Shown: in pieces, positions 41,693 through 49,928 of the stretch
Layout: each line of letters begins with the position of its first letter
Numbering within the stretch: position 1 is the first letter of the stretch
Source of the DNA: Catellatospora vulcania
Lineage (GTDB): Bacteria > Actinomycetota > Actinomycetes > Mycobacteriales > Micromonosporaceae
Reading direction: 5' to 3'
NCBI RefSeq assembly: GCF_009720385.1
Contig: NZ_ML769305.1
Span: forward strand, 204,208 to 268,207
Length of the DNA stretch: 64,000 nt
The notes under the pieces: model-generated
What the model saw: only the letters and a program-made list of their open reading frames with translations
The model's database searches: none
Told to the model about the DNA's origin: nothing
Translations under genes and position numbers: made by a program

Positions 41693-42865
41693 TCAGGACA
41701 GCACCGAGCGCTGCTCCGGCACCCGCCAGTCGTTCATCCAGGACTGTTCCAGGGCCAGCGCGTGGCACAGCGCCTCGGCGGTCCACTGCTCGTACGGCGC
41801 GGGCAGGGTCACCGCGTCGGCGCGCAGCCGGCGGCAGGCGGCGTCGAGCAGCCGCTGATCGTGGCGCCCGGAACCGCCCTCCAGCAGCCGCCGCGCCTTC
41901 ACCAGCTCCTCCACCAGCGCCCGCTCGACCTGCCCGGCCAGCAGCGGCGGCTTGGCGTCGACCTCGACCCGTCGGCCCAGCAGGGCGGCCACGGCCACCG
42001 CCAGGATCAGCAGCACGGCGAGCCGGTACACCACGGCCAGGCCGTCCTGCAGCCCGCCGGACGCCAGCGCCGCCGGGCGCGCCCAGCCGAGCACGTCGGC
42101 CAGCCCGAGCAGCGGCACCATGTCCACCAGGTGCCAGGCGTAGTCGGCGACCGCGGCAACCGCGACGTCCAGCGCGGGCAGCACGTCCGGGTTGGGCACC
42201 CGGCCGCCCAGCTCCGCGTCCGCGGGCACCGCCGCCGGGGCCTGCGCGCTCAGCCAGCCGGCCCGCCACGCGGCCACGGTGAGCACCGCGGCGAGCGCGG
42301 TCACCCCGGTCAGCCGGGGCACGACCATACGCAGCTCACGGCTGTACGCCCAGCGGTGGGCCCAGCGCACCCGGTCGGCGTGCGGGGCCGTCCGCCGCGG
42401 GCGCACCAGCCGCAGCAGCCGCCGGTGCATCGGGTCGGCCAGCCACGACGGCAGGTCGACGGGGGCGGGTTCGTGCTCGAAGCGGGCCGGCGGCCGCCGC
42501 CAGGACCAGTACTCCCGGGCCACCGCCGCCTGCCGGCTCGCCTGGCTGCGCCGGCGCAGGCCGCGTGCGAACCGGACCAGCAGCGCCGCCAGAGCCGTCG
42601 CGGCCATGGCGAACAGCACCGGTCCCGGCACGCCGGGCAGCACCGCGGCCGCCGCGACGACACTCACCAGCAGCAGCGCCCCGGCCGCCCACACCACCAG
42701 GCGGAGCAGCGTCGCCGGCCCCACCCACAGCCACATCGCGCCGGGGAACGGCAGCACGCCGTCGCGTTCCCGCCGCGGCAGCCGTTCTGTCCGCACCGCC
42801 AGCTCGTTGACCCTGGTGAAGTCCGGCTGCAGACGCGTCGTCCCGCCGACGGTCCTGACGTCCAT
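41693..42865 (-). CDS. Multi-pass membrane protein, unknown function
   Basis: A 390-residue protein. Two membrane segments lie near residues 45-90 (LLRLVVWAAGALLLVSVVAAAAVLPG), a cytoplasmic basic stretch with RRPPARFEHEPAPVDLPSWL follows, then two or three more segments (VTALAAVLTVAAWRAGWL, VYRLAVLLILAVAVAALLG). A helical tail closes it (ERALVEELVKARRLLEGG). No family recognised. ATG 42865 has GGGGAG 4 nt upstream. Convergent with the PBP gene across a shared terminator. Confidence 0.72.
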   Translation of the reverse strand: MDVRTVGGTTRLQPDFTRVNELAVRTERLPRRERDGVLPFPGAMWLWVGPATLLRLVVWAAGALLLVSVVAAAAVLPGVPGPVLFAMAATALAALLVRFARGLRRRSQASRQAAVAREYWSWRRPPARFEHEPAPVDLPSWLADPMHRRLLRLVRPRRTAPHADRVRWAHRWAYSRELRMVVPRLTGVTALAAVLTVAAWRAGWLSAQAPAAVPADAELGGRVPNPDVLPALDVAVAAVADYAWHLVDMVPLLGLADVLGWARPAALASGGLQDGLAVVYRLAVLLILAVAVAALLGRRVEVDAKPPLLAGQVERALVEELVKARRLLEGGSGRHDQRLLDAACRRLRADAVTLPAPYEQWTAEALCHALALEQSWMNDWRVPEQRSVLS

Positions 42866-43082
42866 GGCGCTCCCCAGATCTCGCGCCCACGGCGCGGCAA
42901 CGGTATTCAAGCCGCACACTAGGGCAAATCCGTGCCATTGACAGTCAACTGTCTTACACCTGGACGGACCGGGTGTGCGACACGGTAGTCCGGACAGGTG
43001 GACCCACCACCCCGCGGGTGAACGGCCTACCCGGTCGAGCGACGGCCGTGAGCAGCAGCGATCCCGGGCCGGACGACACGAA

Positions 43083-43119
43083 GGGCGCCTTCACATCGCC
43101 ATGCGACGTGAAGGCGCCC
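43083..43119. repeat. Palindromic repeat of the GAAGG-x-GCCTTC type, also a likely terminator
   Basis: GGGCGCCTTCACATCG (43083-43098) pairs with CGACGTGAAGGCGCCC (43104-43119), one mismatch in 16, loop CCATG. It lies 27 bp after the asparaginase stop, so it may terminate that operon. The arms and spacer are variants of the dispersed element found at 45984 and 60711. Confidence 0.62.
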
Positions 43120-43145
43120 ATCCTTGCTCTTGACGGGGGCGCCGG

Positions 43146-44105
43146 TCAGAGGCGGGCGAACCAGGCTCGTACGGCGTCCACGCCGTAGCCGTCGCCGAGG
43201 GCGGCCATCAGGGCGATGCGGGCCTTGTCCGCCCGCAGGCCGCGGGCCGGGATCGCGCCGAGGCGCTCGGCCATGCCGATGTCGCGCGGCAGGTCACCAG
43301 ATCCGGCCGGGTGGTGGCTGCGGGAGGCGATCACCACCGGGACGTCGTCGTCGATCAGGTCGCTGATCGCGGCGAACAGGCTCGCCGGGACGTTGCCCTG
43401 CCCCGTGCCCTCCAGCACGACGCCCTGCACGCCACGGTCGGGCAGCCCGGCGAGCAGTTCGGGGTCCATGCCGGGGTGGGTCTTGAACAGCACGACGTCC
43501 CACTCGGGTTCACCGCCGCCGTACGGTGGGCGCGGCGGAGGCGCGGCCAGCCGCTCGACCCGGCCGTCGACGATCCGGGCGAGCGGACCGGACGGAGCCG
43601 AGCTGAACCCCGGCCCGGACGCGTCCACCAGGGTGGCCCAGCGCGCGGCGTGCAGCTCGCCGGCGGCGCAGACGAGCGCGCCCAGGCCGCGTGCCGCCGG
43701 GTCGGCCGCGGCGGCGAGCGCCGCGGCCAGGTTCGCCGGGCCGTCGGTGTCCGCGTCGTCCAGCGCCCGGAACGCGCCGGTCAGCACGATCGCGGCCCGC
43801 TCGGCGGCCGGGCCGGCCATCAGGTCCACCAGGTACGCGGTCTCCTCGACGGTGTCGACGCCGTGGGTGAGCACCACGCCGTCGTACTCCCCCGCCGCCT
43901 GCCGCACCCGGCGGCCCAGCGCCAGCATCGTCGTCGGCGAGATGTCCCAGCCCGGCTCGGAGGTCACGTCCACGACGGTGACCTCCGCGCCGACCGGTCC
44001 CGCCGCGGCCAGCAGCTGCGCGCCCGACGCGACGGACTCCCGACCGGCACGCCGCCGGTACGCGATGGTGTCCTTGGTGGCCAGCAGCAGGACCCGGCTG
44101 CCCAT
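43146..44105 (-). CDS. L-asparaginase (type II-like)
   Basis: A 319-residue asparaginase/glutaminase. The two catalytic Thr regions are present: RVLLLATKDTIAYRRR near residue 10, with the usual TGGTIA changed to TKDTIA, and VVLTHGVDTVEETAYL near residue 80 with HGxDTxEET. It hydrolyses asparagine to aspartate and ammonia. No signal peptide, so probably cytoplasmic. ATG 44105 has AAGGAG at good distance. It lies 14 bp after the small membrane-protein gene, forming a two-gene operon. Confidence 0.88.
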   Translation of the reverse strand: MGSRVLLLATKDTIAYRRRAGRESVASGAQLLAAAGPVGAEVTVVDVTSEPGWDISPTTMLALGRRVRQAAGEYDGVVLTHGVDTVEETAYLVDLMAGPAAERAAIVLTGAFRALDDADTDGPANLAAALAAAADPAARGLGALVCAAGELHAARWATLVDASGPGFSSAPSGPLARIVDGRVERLAAPPPRPPYGGGEPEWDVVLFKTHPGMDPELLAGLPDRGVQGVVLEGTGQGNVPASLFAAISDLIDDDVPVVIASRSHHPAGSGDLPRDIGMAERLGAIPARGLRADKARIALMAALGDGYGVDAVRAWFARL

Positions 44106-44119
44106 GGGCACTCCTTCGA

Positions 44120-44620
44120 TCAGGCGGGCGGGTTGAGCGCCGAGGGCAGCGTGACCCGGCCACCCAGGGCCAGGAACACGCGCAGCACGGCGTATCCGGC
44201 CAGGGCGACCAGGCCGAGGCGGGCGATGGTCAGCACCACGTGGCCGAGCGCGTCGATCGTCTCCGGGAAGGTGTCGACCCAGCCCAGGCCGCCCAGGCCG
44301 ATCAGGAAGGTGATCCCTCCGAACAGGACCGCCACGGCGTACTCGACCAGCGCCACCAGCGCGAAGATCTTCGAACCGGTCAGCTGCGGCGACAGGTGCG
44401 TGGCGATCAGGACGGCCAACAGCGGGAACGCCATCACGAACAGGTCCAGGAAACCCGACGACTGCGACCGGGAGATCAGGGTGGAGTTCTCCGACGGGAT
44501 GATCCAGTGCAGGAACTGGAAGCCCAGGTACAGCGCGACGTAGCCGAGCAGCGCGAGCGTGAACAGCAGCCGCAGCGGCTTGACGCTGGAGTCGGCCGAG
44601 GTGGTGACAGGGGTGGTCAT
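44120..44620 (-). CDS. Four-segment membrane protein, unknown function
   Basis: A 166-residue protein with membrane segments near residues 18-38 (LLFTLALLGYVALYLGFQF), 58-75, 85-108 and 130-155. No motif of a named family. It is the first gene of an operon with asparaginase, so a link to amino-acid transport or its regulation is possible but unsupported. ATG 44620. Confidence 0.72.
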   Translation of the reverse strand: MTTPVTTSADSSVKPLRLLFTLALLGYVALYLGFQFLHWIIPSENSTLISRSQSSGFLDLFVMAFPLLAVLIATHLSPQLTGSKIFALVALVEYAVAVLFGGITFLIGLGGLGWVDTFPETIDALGHVVLTIARLGLVALAGYAVLRVFLALGGRVTLPSALNPPA

Positions 44621-44699
44621 GGCGGCATCCTAAACGCGCCGTCCGCACCGGACAAAAGATCCGCTCGCTCGTGCGGGCGGACCCGATGCGGCGCGCCGC

Positions 44700-44729
44700 T
44701 TGACGGCGATCGTACAGGCGTTCGAGAAT
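44700..44729 (+). promoter_or_regulatory. Promoter of the NUDIX gene at 44736
   Basis: TTGACG (44700-44705) and GAGAAT (44724-44729) are separated by 18 bp, and the -10 box ends 6 nt before the GTG at 44736. This favours a leaderless GTG start over the in-frame TTG at 44700, which would place the -35 box inside the gene. Confidence 0.5.
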
Positions 44730-44735
44730 GCGCAG

Positions 44736-45185
44736 GTGAAGCACAGGGCACAGGCGATCGTCGCGGTACACCTGATCCTCCGGCGCGGCGACGACGTGCT
44801 GCTGGGTCTGCGCCTCAACACGGGTTGGTCCGACGGGTGCTGGCACCTGCCGGCCGGGCACGTCGAGGCGGGCGAGTCCCCGCTGGACGCGCTGGTGCGC
44901 GAGTCGGCGGAGGAGCTCGGCCTCGCCCTCGACCCCGCGCACGCCGAGCTGGTGCACCTGTTGCACCTGCCCGGGTCCACACCGCGGCTGAACCTGTTCT
45001 TCCAGGTCCGGCAGTGGTCCGGCAGCCCGGTCAACGCCGAGCCGGACAAGTGCGCCGACCTGCACTGGTTCTCGCTGCGCAAGCTGCCGACACCGCTGGT
45101 CGGCTACGCCGGGGCGGCGCTGGCCCGGCTGCGGGACGGCACCGCCTACAGCGAGTGGGCCGAGGCCGGGTCCGCTGCCCGGTAG
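44736..45185 (+). CDS. NUDIX hydrolase
   Basis: A 149-residue protein with a complete Nudix box, GHVEAGESPLDALV then RESAEELGLAL, near residues 43-65. AIVAVHLILRRGDDVLLGLRLNTGWSDGCWHLPAGH is the classic N-terminal half of a MutT-like pyrophosphohydrolase. Substrate unknown. The start is chosen from the promoter spacing. Its 3' end overlaps the convergent zincin gene by 40 bp. Confidence 0.87.
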   Translation: MKHRAQAIVAVHLILRRGDDVLLGLRLNTGWSDGCWHLPAGHVEAGESPLDALVRESAEELGLALDPAHAELVHLLHLPGSTPRLNLFFQVRQWSGSPVNAEPDKCADLHWFSLRKLPTPLVGYAGAALARLRDGTAYSEWAEAGSAAR

Positions 45186-45814
45186 GCCAGGTGCCGCAGC
45201 CCGCGCCGCAGCTGCACGCGCGAGCCGAAGCGCAGGTCGCCGGCCCAGTCGGGGGTGCTCTCGCCGCGCTGCCAGGCATAGTTCGCCAGCGCGTACGCGT
45301 ACAGCGGCAGGGCCATCCCGGGCCGGCGGCGCGCGCACCGCGCCGCCACCCGGGAGCCGAACACGCCCAGCCCGAAGTAGACGCTGACCAGGTCGGCGAG
45401 CCGTTCGGCGTCGGGCTGGTCGGGTTTGATCCGCCCGTCGCCGACGAGCAGCACGTGGCCCAGCTCGTGCGCGATCGTGGCGACCAGCGGCACCGGGTCG
45501 GCGGCGTGGCCGAACGCGACCGCGATCACGGGGTGACCGTCGCGCAGCCGCAGGTGCCCGTCCGGCACCTCGCGCGAGTGCAGCTCCAGCTCCACCCGTA
45601 CCGGGTCGACGCCCATCCGCAGGCAGATCGCGTCGAGCAGGGTGCGTGCCTCCTGCACGCCGCCGGAGTATCCGGCGGGCACCAGGTCCGCCGGGCGCAC
45701 CGGCGGCAGTTCCAGCGGCCCGCGGCCGAACTCGCCCACGAGCCACGTCAGGGACGACGCCACCCAGGCGTCCTCCTCGGGACTGACGGGACACCGGGGA
45801 CCGAACCAACGCAT
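45146..45814 (-). CDS. Zincin-type metallopeptidase-like protein (HELGH)
   Basis: A 222-residue protein with ATIAHELGHVLLVGDG near residue 112, an HExxH zinc site. It is followed by DAERLADLVSVYFGLGVFG, where an Asp/Glu may be the third ligand, similar to ImmA/IrrE-like or minigluzincin enzymes. No signal peptide. Target unknown. ATG 45814 is supported by minus-strand CACAAT 7 nt upstream; an ATG at 45823 is in frame but lies within that box. Confidence 0.7.
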   Translation of the reverse strand: MRWFGPRCPVSPEEDAWVASSLTWLVGEFGRGPLELPPVRPADLVPAGYSGGVQEARTLLDAICLRMGVDPVRVELELHSREVPDGHLRLRDGHPVIAVAFGHAADPVPLVATIAHELGHVLLVGDGRIKPDQPDAERLADLVSVYFGLGVFGSRVAARCARRRPGMALPLYAYALANYAWQRGESTPDWAGDLRFGSRVQLRRGLRHLAYRAADPASAHSL

Positions 45815-45983
45815 GATCCGCATTGTGCGACGTACACGCCACCGTGAGCTAGTGCCTTCACGGCAGTCGTCCGCGTCTGACGCTTGCCTTTCAGGGTTCG
45901 GGCTGGTCAGGGCACCGCTGCGGCGGTCGGCAATCCGACCGTACAGTTTGCGCGGCCGCGCCGCCCGGGCCCGCGAACCGTTG

Positions 45984-46029
45984 GGAAGGGCACCTTCTAC
46001 ATCGAAAACCGATGTGAAGGTGCCCTTCC
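45984..46029. repeat. Dispersed palindromic repeat, GAAGGTGCCCTTC family (near-perfect hairpin copy)
   Basis: The left arm GGAAGGGCACCTTC plus TACATCG (45984-46004) pairs with CGATGT plus GAAGGTGCCCTTCC (46010-46029): 20 bp paired with a single bulged T, loop AAAAC. It lies 11 bp after the amylase stop and would be an efficient terminator. It is the most symmetrical member of the family. Confidence 0.75.
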
Positions 46030-46039
46030 TTCGCTCGAA

Positions 46040-48796
46040 CTACGGGTGGAGCCAGGTGGTGTCGGCGCCGATCTTGCCGGGGGCGGGGTTGTTGGGCAGC
46101 GCGAGCACGTACACCCGCAGGTTGCCCTTGCCGGAGGCGGTGGCGGACAGGGTGCCGTTGCTGACGGTGATCGACGTGCCGGTGACGGCGTCGGTGTAGA
46201 CGCCGTTGGGGATGCCGGTGAAGGTGGCGCTGCCGGAGACGGTGACCAGCGCGAAGCTGTCCACCGATCCCCTGGTGTAGCGGCGTTTGTAGGCCATCTG
46301 GCCGGTCACGCCCTCGGTCGAGTACTGGCCCATCTGCAGCGCGGGCACAGCCCGGCGGATCTGGTTGAGCCGCTGCAGGTGCTTGACCAGCGGCTTGTTC
46401 AGGGTCGTCGCGACGGCCCCGGAGGCGCTGGAGACCACGCCGAAGTCGGGGGCGGTGACGCTGCCCTCGACGTTGGCGCCGTAGTAGGCCCGGCCGGTGC
46501 CGGCCAGCGGGCAGGTGGGCCCGCAGTCGATCTGCTTGCCGGCCTGGAATTCGATCTCCGAGCCGTAGTACAGCGTGGGCACGCCACGGAACGTCCACAT
46601 CAGCGACATGTTCTCAGCCCAGGCGTCGGTTCCCCCGGCGTAGCGGGTGCTGGACTTGTTCGGGCCGTAGTCGTGCGAGTCGACGTACACCACGTTGTAG
46701 GTGGCGTCGTTGACGCTGTCGTCGCTGTCCTTGCCGTTGTTGAAGGCGTTGGGCGCGTCCCCGAAGTTCATGTGCATGCGCATGTCGATGATGTTCATGC
46801 CGGAGAACTGCGTGCGGTCGGGCGCGTGGTAGACGTTGCCCTGCAGGAACGCGTTGGTGCTGGTGGGTTGGTTGCCGGGGCCGAGGTTGTTCTCGTAGTT
46901 GAACTGCTCGATCGCCGCGGTCACGTCGTTCGCGCTGTAGGTGGCCCGCTCCTTCCAGGTGAAGAACTGGGCGGAGTGGTTGACCGAGCCGCGGTTCCAC
47001 TTGTCGTTGACGAACGCGGCGACCTCGCCGAAGACGTAGAAGTCCTTGGCCTTGGCGGCACCGTACTTGCTGATCAGCTTCTGCTCCAGGGCGGGCAGGA
47101 AGCGGCGGTTCCAGGTGACGCGCGGGATGTGCACCGCGGTGTCGATGCGGAACCCGTCGACGCCCATGTCGATGAACCGGTTGTACGCGTCGATCAGGTA
47201 CTGCTGCACCGCCGGGTTCTCGGTGTTGAAGTCGGCCAGGTCCTCGTGCAGCCAGCAGCTGCGCGCGTCCTCGCCCTCCCAGTTGCCGATCCAGCACTGG
47301 TGGAACAGGTTGCTCGGGAACATGCCGGAGGTGGGGCTGGGCCACTGGCAGTTGTACACCTTGTAGCCCTCGGCGCTGTAGAAGCCGCTGAACACACCCC
47401 AGTTGCGGCAGGTGTTGCCCGCCGGTTCGGGCGTCGACCACAGGTCGCCGGTGTAGTGGCTCTTGCCCGAGCCCGGCTCGACGGACAGGCCGTCGTAGGT
47501 GAACGACGGGTTGGGCACGTCGTAGTACCAGCTCCACTGGCTGTCGCGCACGCCGTACACGGTCGGCGTGAACAGGCCCTTGGCGCCCCAGCGGGAGCTG
47601 TGGTTGTACACCACGTCCTGGTAGATCTTCAGGCCCTTGGCGTGGGCGGTGTCGATGAGCGCCTGGTAGCTCGCGCCGGGCGACTCCAGGCGGGCGTCGA
47701 TGCGGAAGAAGTCGTACCCGTGGTAGCCGTGGTAGTCGTAGTCGGAGCGGTTGAGCACCACCGGCGTGATCCAGACGGCGGAGAAGCCCAGGCCCTTGAT
47801 GTAATCCAGCTTCTGGATCAGGCCGGAGAAGTCGCCGCGGAACATCGGGTCGTTGTTGGCGGCGTTGCCGGACTTGGTGTGCTGGCTGCCGCCGCGGTTG
47901 TTGGCGGCGTCGCCGTCGTAGAACCGGGCGGTCATCACGAAGTAGATGGCGTCCTTGCGCGGGTCGCCGCCGAGCATGGTGCCGGTCGTGGTCGGCGGCG
48001 GCGTGCTCGGCGAGGTGGACGGCGTCGGCGACGGCGAGGCCGGGGGCGAGCTCGACGCCGACGGCGAGGGTGAGGCGGTGGCGCACGGGTCGCCGGCGCC
48101 CTTGACCCCGCCGGACACGGTCACGTTGCCGGTGCCCAGGCTGTAGTTGGCCCCGCCGTTGTTGTCCCAGGTGCCGGAGCCGTTGTTGAACACCACCTGC
48201 AACCCGGTCGCCGTACCCAGGCTGATGGTCTTCTTGCGCCACCCGGTGCAGGCGGCGTCCATCGCCACACCGGGCGCTGTCGTCCAGGACCCGCCGGTCG
48301 GCGCGTAGTGGATGTTCACCGTGGTCCAGGCCGCGTTCGGCTGGTAGAACACGGTCGCGGTGTTGCCCGCGCCCGGTGACGGCGTCGGCGACGGTGAGGC
48401 GGTGGCGCACGGGTCGCCGGCGCCCTTGACCCCGCCGGATACGGTCACGTTGCCGGTGCCCAGGCTGTAGTTGGCCCCGCCGTTGTTGTCCCAGGTGCCG
48501 GAGCCGTTGTTGAACACCACCTGCAACCCGGTCGCCGTACCCAGGTCGATGGTCTTCTTGCGCCACCCGGTGCAGGCGGCGTCCATGGCCACGCCCGGCA
48601 CCGTGGTCCACGAGCCGCCGGTGGGCGCGTAGTGGATGTTGACGGTGGTCCAGGCGGTGTTCGGGCGGTAGAACACGGTGACGGTGTTGGCGGCCGACGC
48701 GGGCTGCGTCAGCAGCGGTACCAGGCTCGCGACGAGACCGGTCAGGGCGAGCGCCATTGCTCCCCACCGGGCGCGAGCACGACGTTGTGCGCTCAC
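46040..48796 (-). CDS. Secreted GH13 alpha-amylase/pullulanase-type enzyme with two CBM25-like modules
   Basis: A 918-residue extracellular starch-degrading enzyme. It has a signal peptide (1-35), two near-identical starch-binding modules of about 95 residues (FYRPNTAWTTVNIHYAPTGGSWTTVPG type, CBM25-like), Ser/Pro/Thr linkers, then a GH13 barrel. GH13 regions are DVVYNHSS, GFRIDTAVH (nucleophile Asp near 549), FGEVAAF (acid Glu near 589) and VDSHDYG (Asp near 704). A C-terminal beta domain ends the protein. Exact bond specificity is not deducible. A hairpin repeat follows the stop; a CTTGCGCAAG palindrome lies 72 bp upstream of the start. Confidence 0.9.
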   Translation of the reverse strand: MSAQRRARARWGAMALALTGLVASLVPLLTQPASAANTVTVFYRPNTAWTTVNIHYAPTGGSWTTVPGVAMDAACTGWRKKTIDLGTATGLQVVFNNGSGTWDNNGGANYSLGTGNVTVSGGVKGAGDPCATASPSPTPSPGAGNTATVFYQPNAAWTTVNIHYAPTGGSWTTAPGVAMDAACTGWRKKTISLGTATGLQVVFNNGSGTWDNNGGANYSLGTGNVTVSGGVKGAGDPCATASPSPSASSSPPASPSPTPSTSPSTPPPTTTGTMLGGDPRKDAIYFVMTARFYDGDAANNRGGSQHTKSGNAANNDPMFRGDFSGLIQKLDYIKGLGFSAVWITPVVLNRSDYDYHGYHGYDFFRIDARLESPGASYQALIDTAHAKGLKIYQDVVYNHSSRWGAKGLFTPTVYGVRDSQWSWYYDVPNPSFTYDGLSVEPGSGKSHYTGDLWSTPEPAGNTCRNWGVFSGFYSAEGYKVYNCQWPSPTSGMFPSNLFHQCWIGNWEGEDARSCWLHEDLADFNTENPAVQQYLIDAYNRFIDMGVDGFRIDTAVHIPRVTWNRRFLPALEQKLISKYGAAKAKDFYVFGEVAAFVNDKWNRGSVNHSAQFFTWKERATYSANDVTAAIEQFNYENNLGPGNQPTSTNAFLQGNVYHAPDRTQFSGMNIIDMRMHMNFGDAPNAFNNGKDSDDSVNDATYNVVYVDSHDYGPNKSSTRYAGGTDAWAENMSLMWTFRGVPTLYYGSEIEFQAGKQIDCGPTCPLAGTGRAYYGANVEGSVTAPDFGVVSSASGAVATTLNKPLVKHLQRLNQIRRAVPALQMGQYSTEGVTGQMAYKRRYTRGSVDSFALVTVSGSATFTGIPNGVYTDAVTGTSITVSNGTLSATASGKGNLRVYVLALPNNPAPGKIGADTTWLHP
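48068..48691 (-). repeat. Two tandem near-identical 300-bp copies encoding the starch-binding modules
   Basis: 48068-48367 and 48392-48691 match at an offset of 324 bp. They are almost identical in bases over the first half and somewhat diverged at the other end. This points to a recent internal duplication or gene conversion within the amylase gene. Confidence 0.8.
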
Positions 48797-48867
48797 GACA
48801 GCTCCTCACACGGGGCCGTGCGGCATCGACGGAGGCCGGTTCATCCTGTGTGGATGCGGACACCGTT

Positions 48868-48877
48868 CTTGCGCAAG
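48868..48877. promoter_or_regulatory. CTTGCGCAAG palindrome upstream of the amylase gene
   Basis: A perfect 10-bp palindrome at 48868-48877, with TGAAAG repeated just beyond (48883-48888 and 48893-48898). Similar CTTGC/GCAAG motifs are bound by MalR-type repressors in front of maltose and amylase genes of Streptomyces, so maltose or glucose control is a reasonable guess. Confidence 0.4.
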
Positions 48878-49053
48878 GCGATTGAAAGTTTCTGAAAGCT
48901 AGCAACAGATTTCAGGCGTGTAAAGAGCCGTACACATCTATGGCATGCGCCTGACCCGCCGCCCCTGCTCCAGCGGCAGCCTGAAATTCCTTTCAACACC
49001 CGGCGGGCACGCGACACCGTGCGGCCGCTTGACGGCCGCTCCCGGTGAACGGG

Positions 49054-49782
49054 TCAGGCCAGCAGTCGCGCTCCGAGCGGGCTTTCGGTGACCGCACCGG
49101 CGGCGTCGGCCTCGACGCGGTACGCGTCCGCGCCCTCGGCGCTGGTGACCGCTTCGACCAGCTCGGTGCCGACGTAGTGCAGACCGGTGCCGTCGTCGGT
49201 GGCGTAGCCGGCGGGCAGCAGGCCGCTGCCGACGTACCCGTGGAACCGTTCGCGGCGGGGCTGGTCGGGAAAGTCGTGGTGCACGCCGTTGCTGTACGGC
49301 AGGAAGGCCAGCGCGTCGGTGACCGGGTCCAGGTCGTCGGAGAACGAGTCGGTGCTGCCGCCCACGTGCCAGCAGATGCTGCCCGCGCTGCCGCCGCCGA
49401 GCACCACGCCCGCCTCCCACGCCTCGCGCATGACCGCGTCGAGCCGGTGCGCCCGCCACACCGCCAGCAGGTTGACCACGCTGCCGCCGCCGACCCAGAT
49501 CAGGTCCTGCGCCAGCAGGTGCGCCCGCACGTCGGCATGGTTGGGCTGCGGAAACAGCCGCAGGTGGGTGACCGTGTGGTCGGTGTCGTCGAATGCCTGG
49601 CCGAAGGCGGCGATCGCGGCGGGGTCGTCGCCCACGGCGGTCGGCACGTAGCAGATCCGGGCCCGGCGCACCCCGGTCAGCGATACCACGTGCTCCATCA
49701 GCAGGCTGCGCTTGCGCGGCGCGACACCCGGCGGCGGGCGCAGCAGTCCGGATGCGGCGAAGATCTGCGGTGGGCGGCCCAT
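49054..49782 (-). CDS. Peptidase E (S51 family)
   Basis: A 242-residue protein with the S51 fold: IWVGGGSVVNLLAVWRAH, then the nucleophile Ser in VVLGGGSAGSICWHVGGSTDS near residue 127, and NGVHHDFPDQPRRERF supplying His/Asp. Peptidase E cleaves Asp-X dipeptides; the related cyanophycinase cleaves cyanophycin. ATG 49782 is favoured by minus-strand CATGAT (49789-49794) 6 nt upstream; a longer frame to 49848 exists. Confidence 0.86.
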   Translation of the reverse strand: MGRPPQIFAASGLLRPPPGVAPRKRSLLMEHVVSLTGVRRARICYVPTAVGDDPAAIAAFGQAFDDTDHTVTHLRLFPQPNHADVRAHLLAQDLIWVGGGSVVNLLAVWRAHRLDAVMREAWEAGVVLGGGSAGSICWHVGGSTDSFSDDLDPVTDALAFLPYSNGVHHDFPDQPRRERFHGYVGSGLLPAGYATDDGTGLHYVGTELVEAVTSAEGADAYRVEADAAGAVTESPLGARLLA

Positions 49783-49928
49783 CAGGTGATCATGCCACAA
49801 CGCCTCGGCGCAGGTCGTGATGTCGATGTTCTGTCCGGAATAGAACACGGATCGTATCAGGGACAGTCCGAACGCGACTTTGTTTCTAGGATCGACGCCA
49901 CATGCCGTTCCGATAGTAAGGGGAAGCT

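Noticed and set aside
43146-45842. Apparent fusion of asparaginase with an 898-codon frame
   Set aside because: The asparaginase starts at 44105 with a good ribosome site; upstream sequence in that frame is a shadow of the membrane protein, NUDIX and zincin genes.
48839-48902. AT-richer stretch upstream of the amylase as a replication or attachment site
   Set aside because: No iterons, DnaA boxes or tRNA end are seen; a promoter/operator explanation is simpler.
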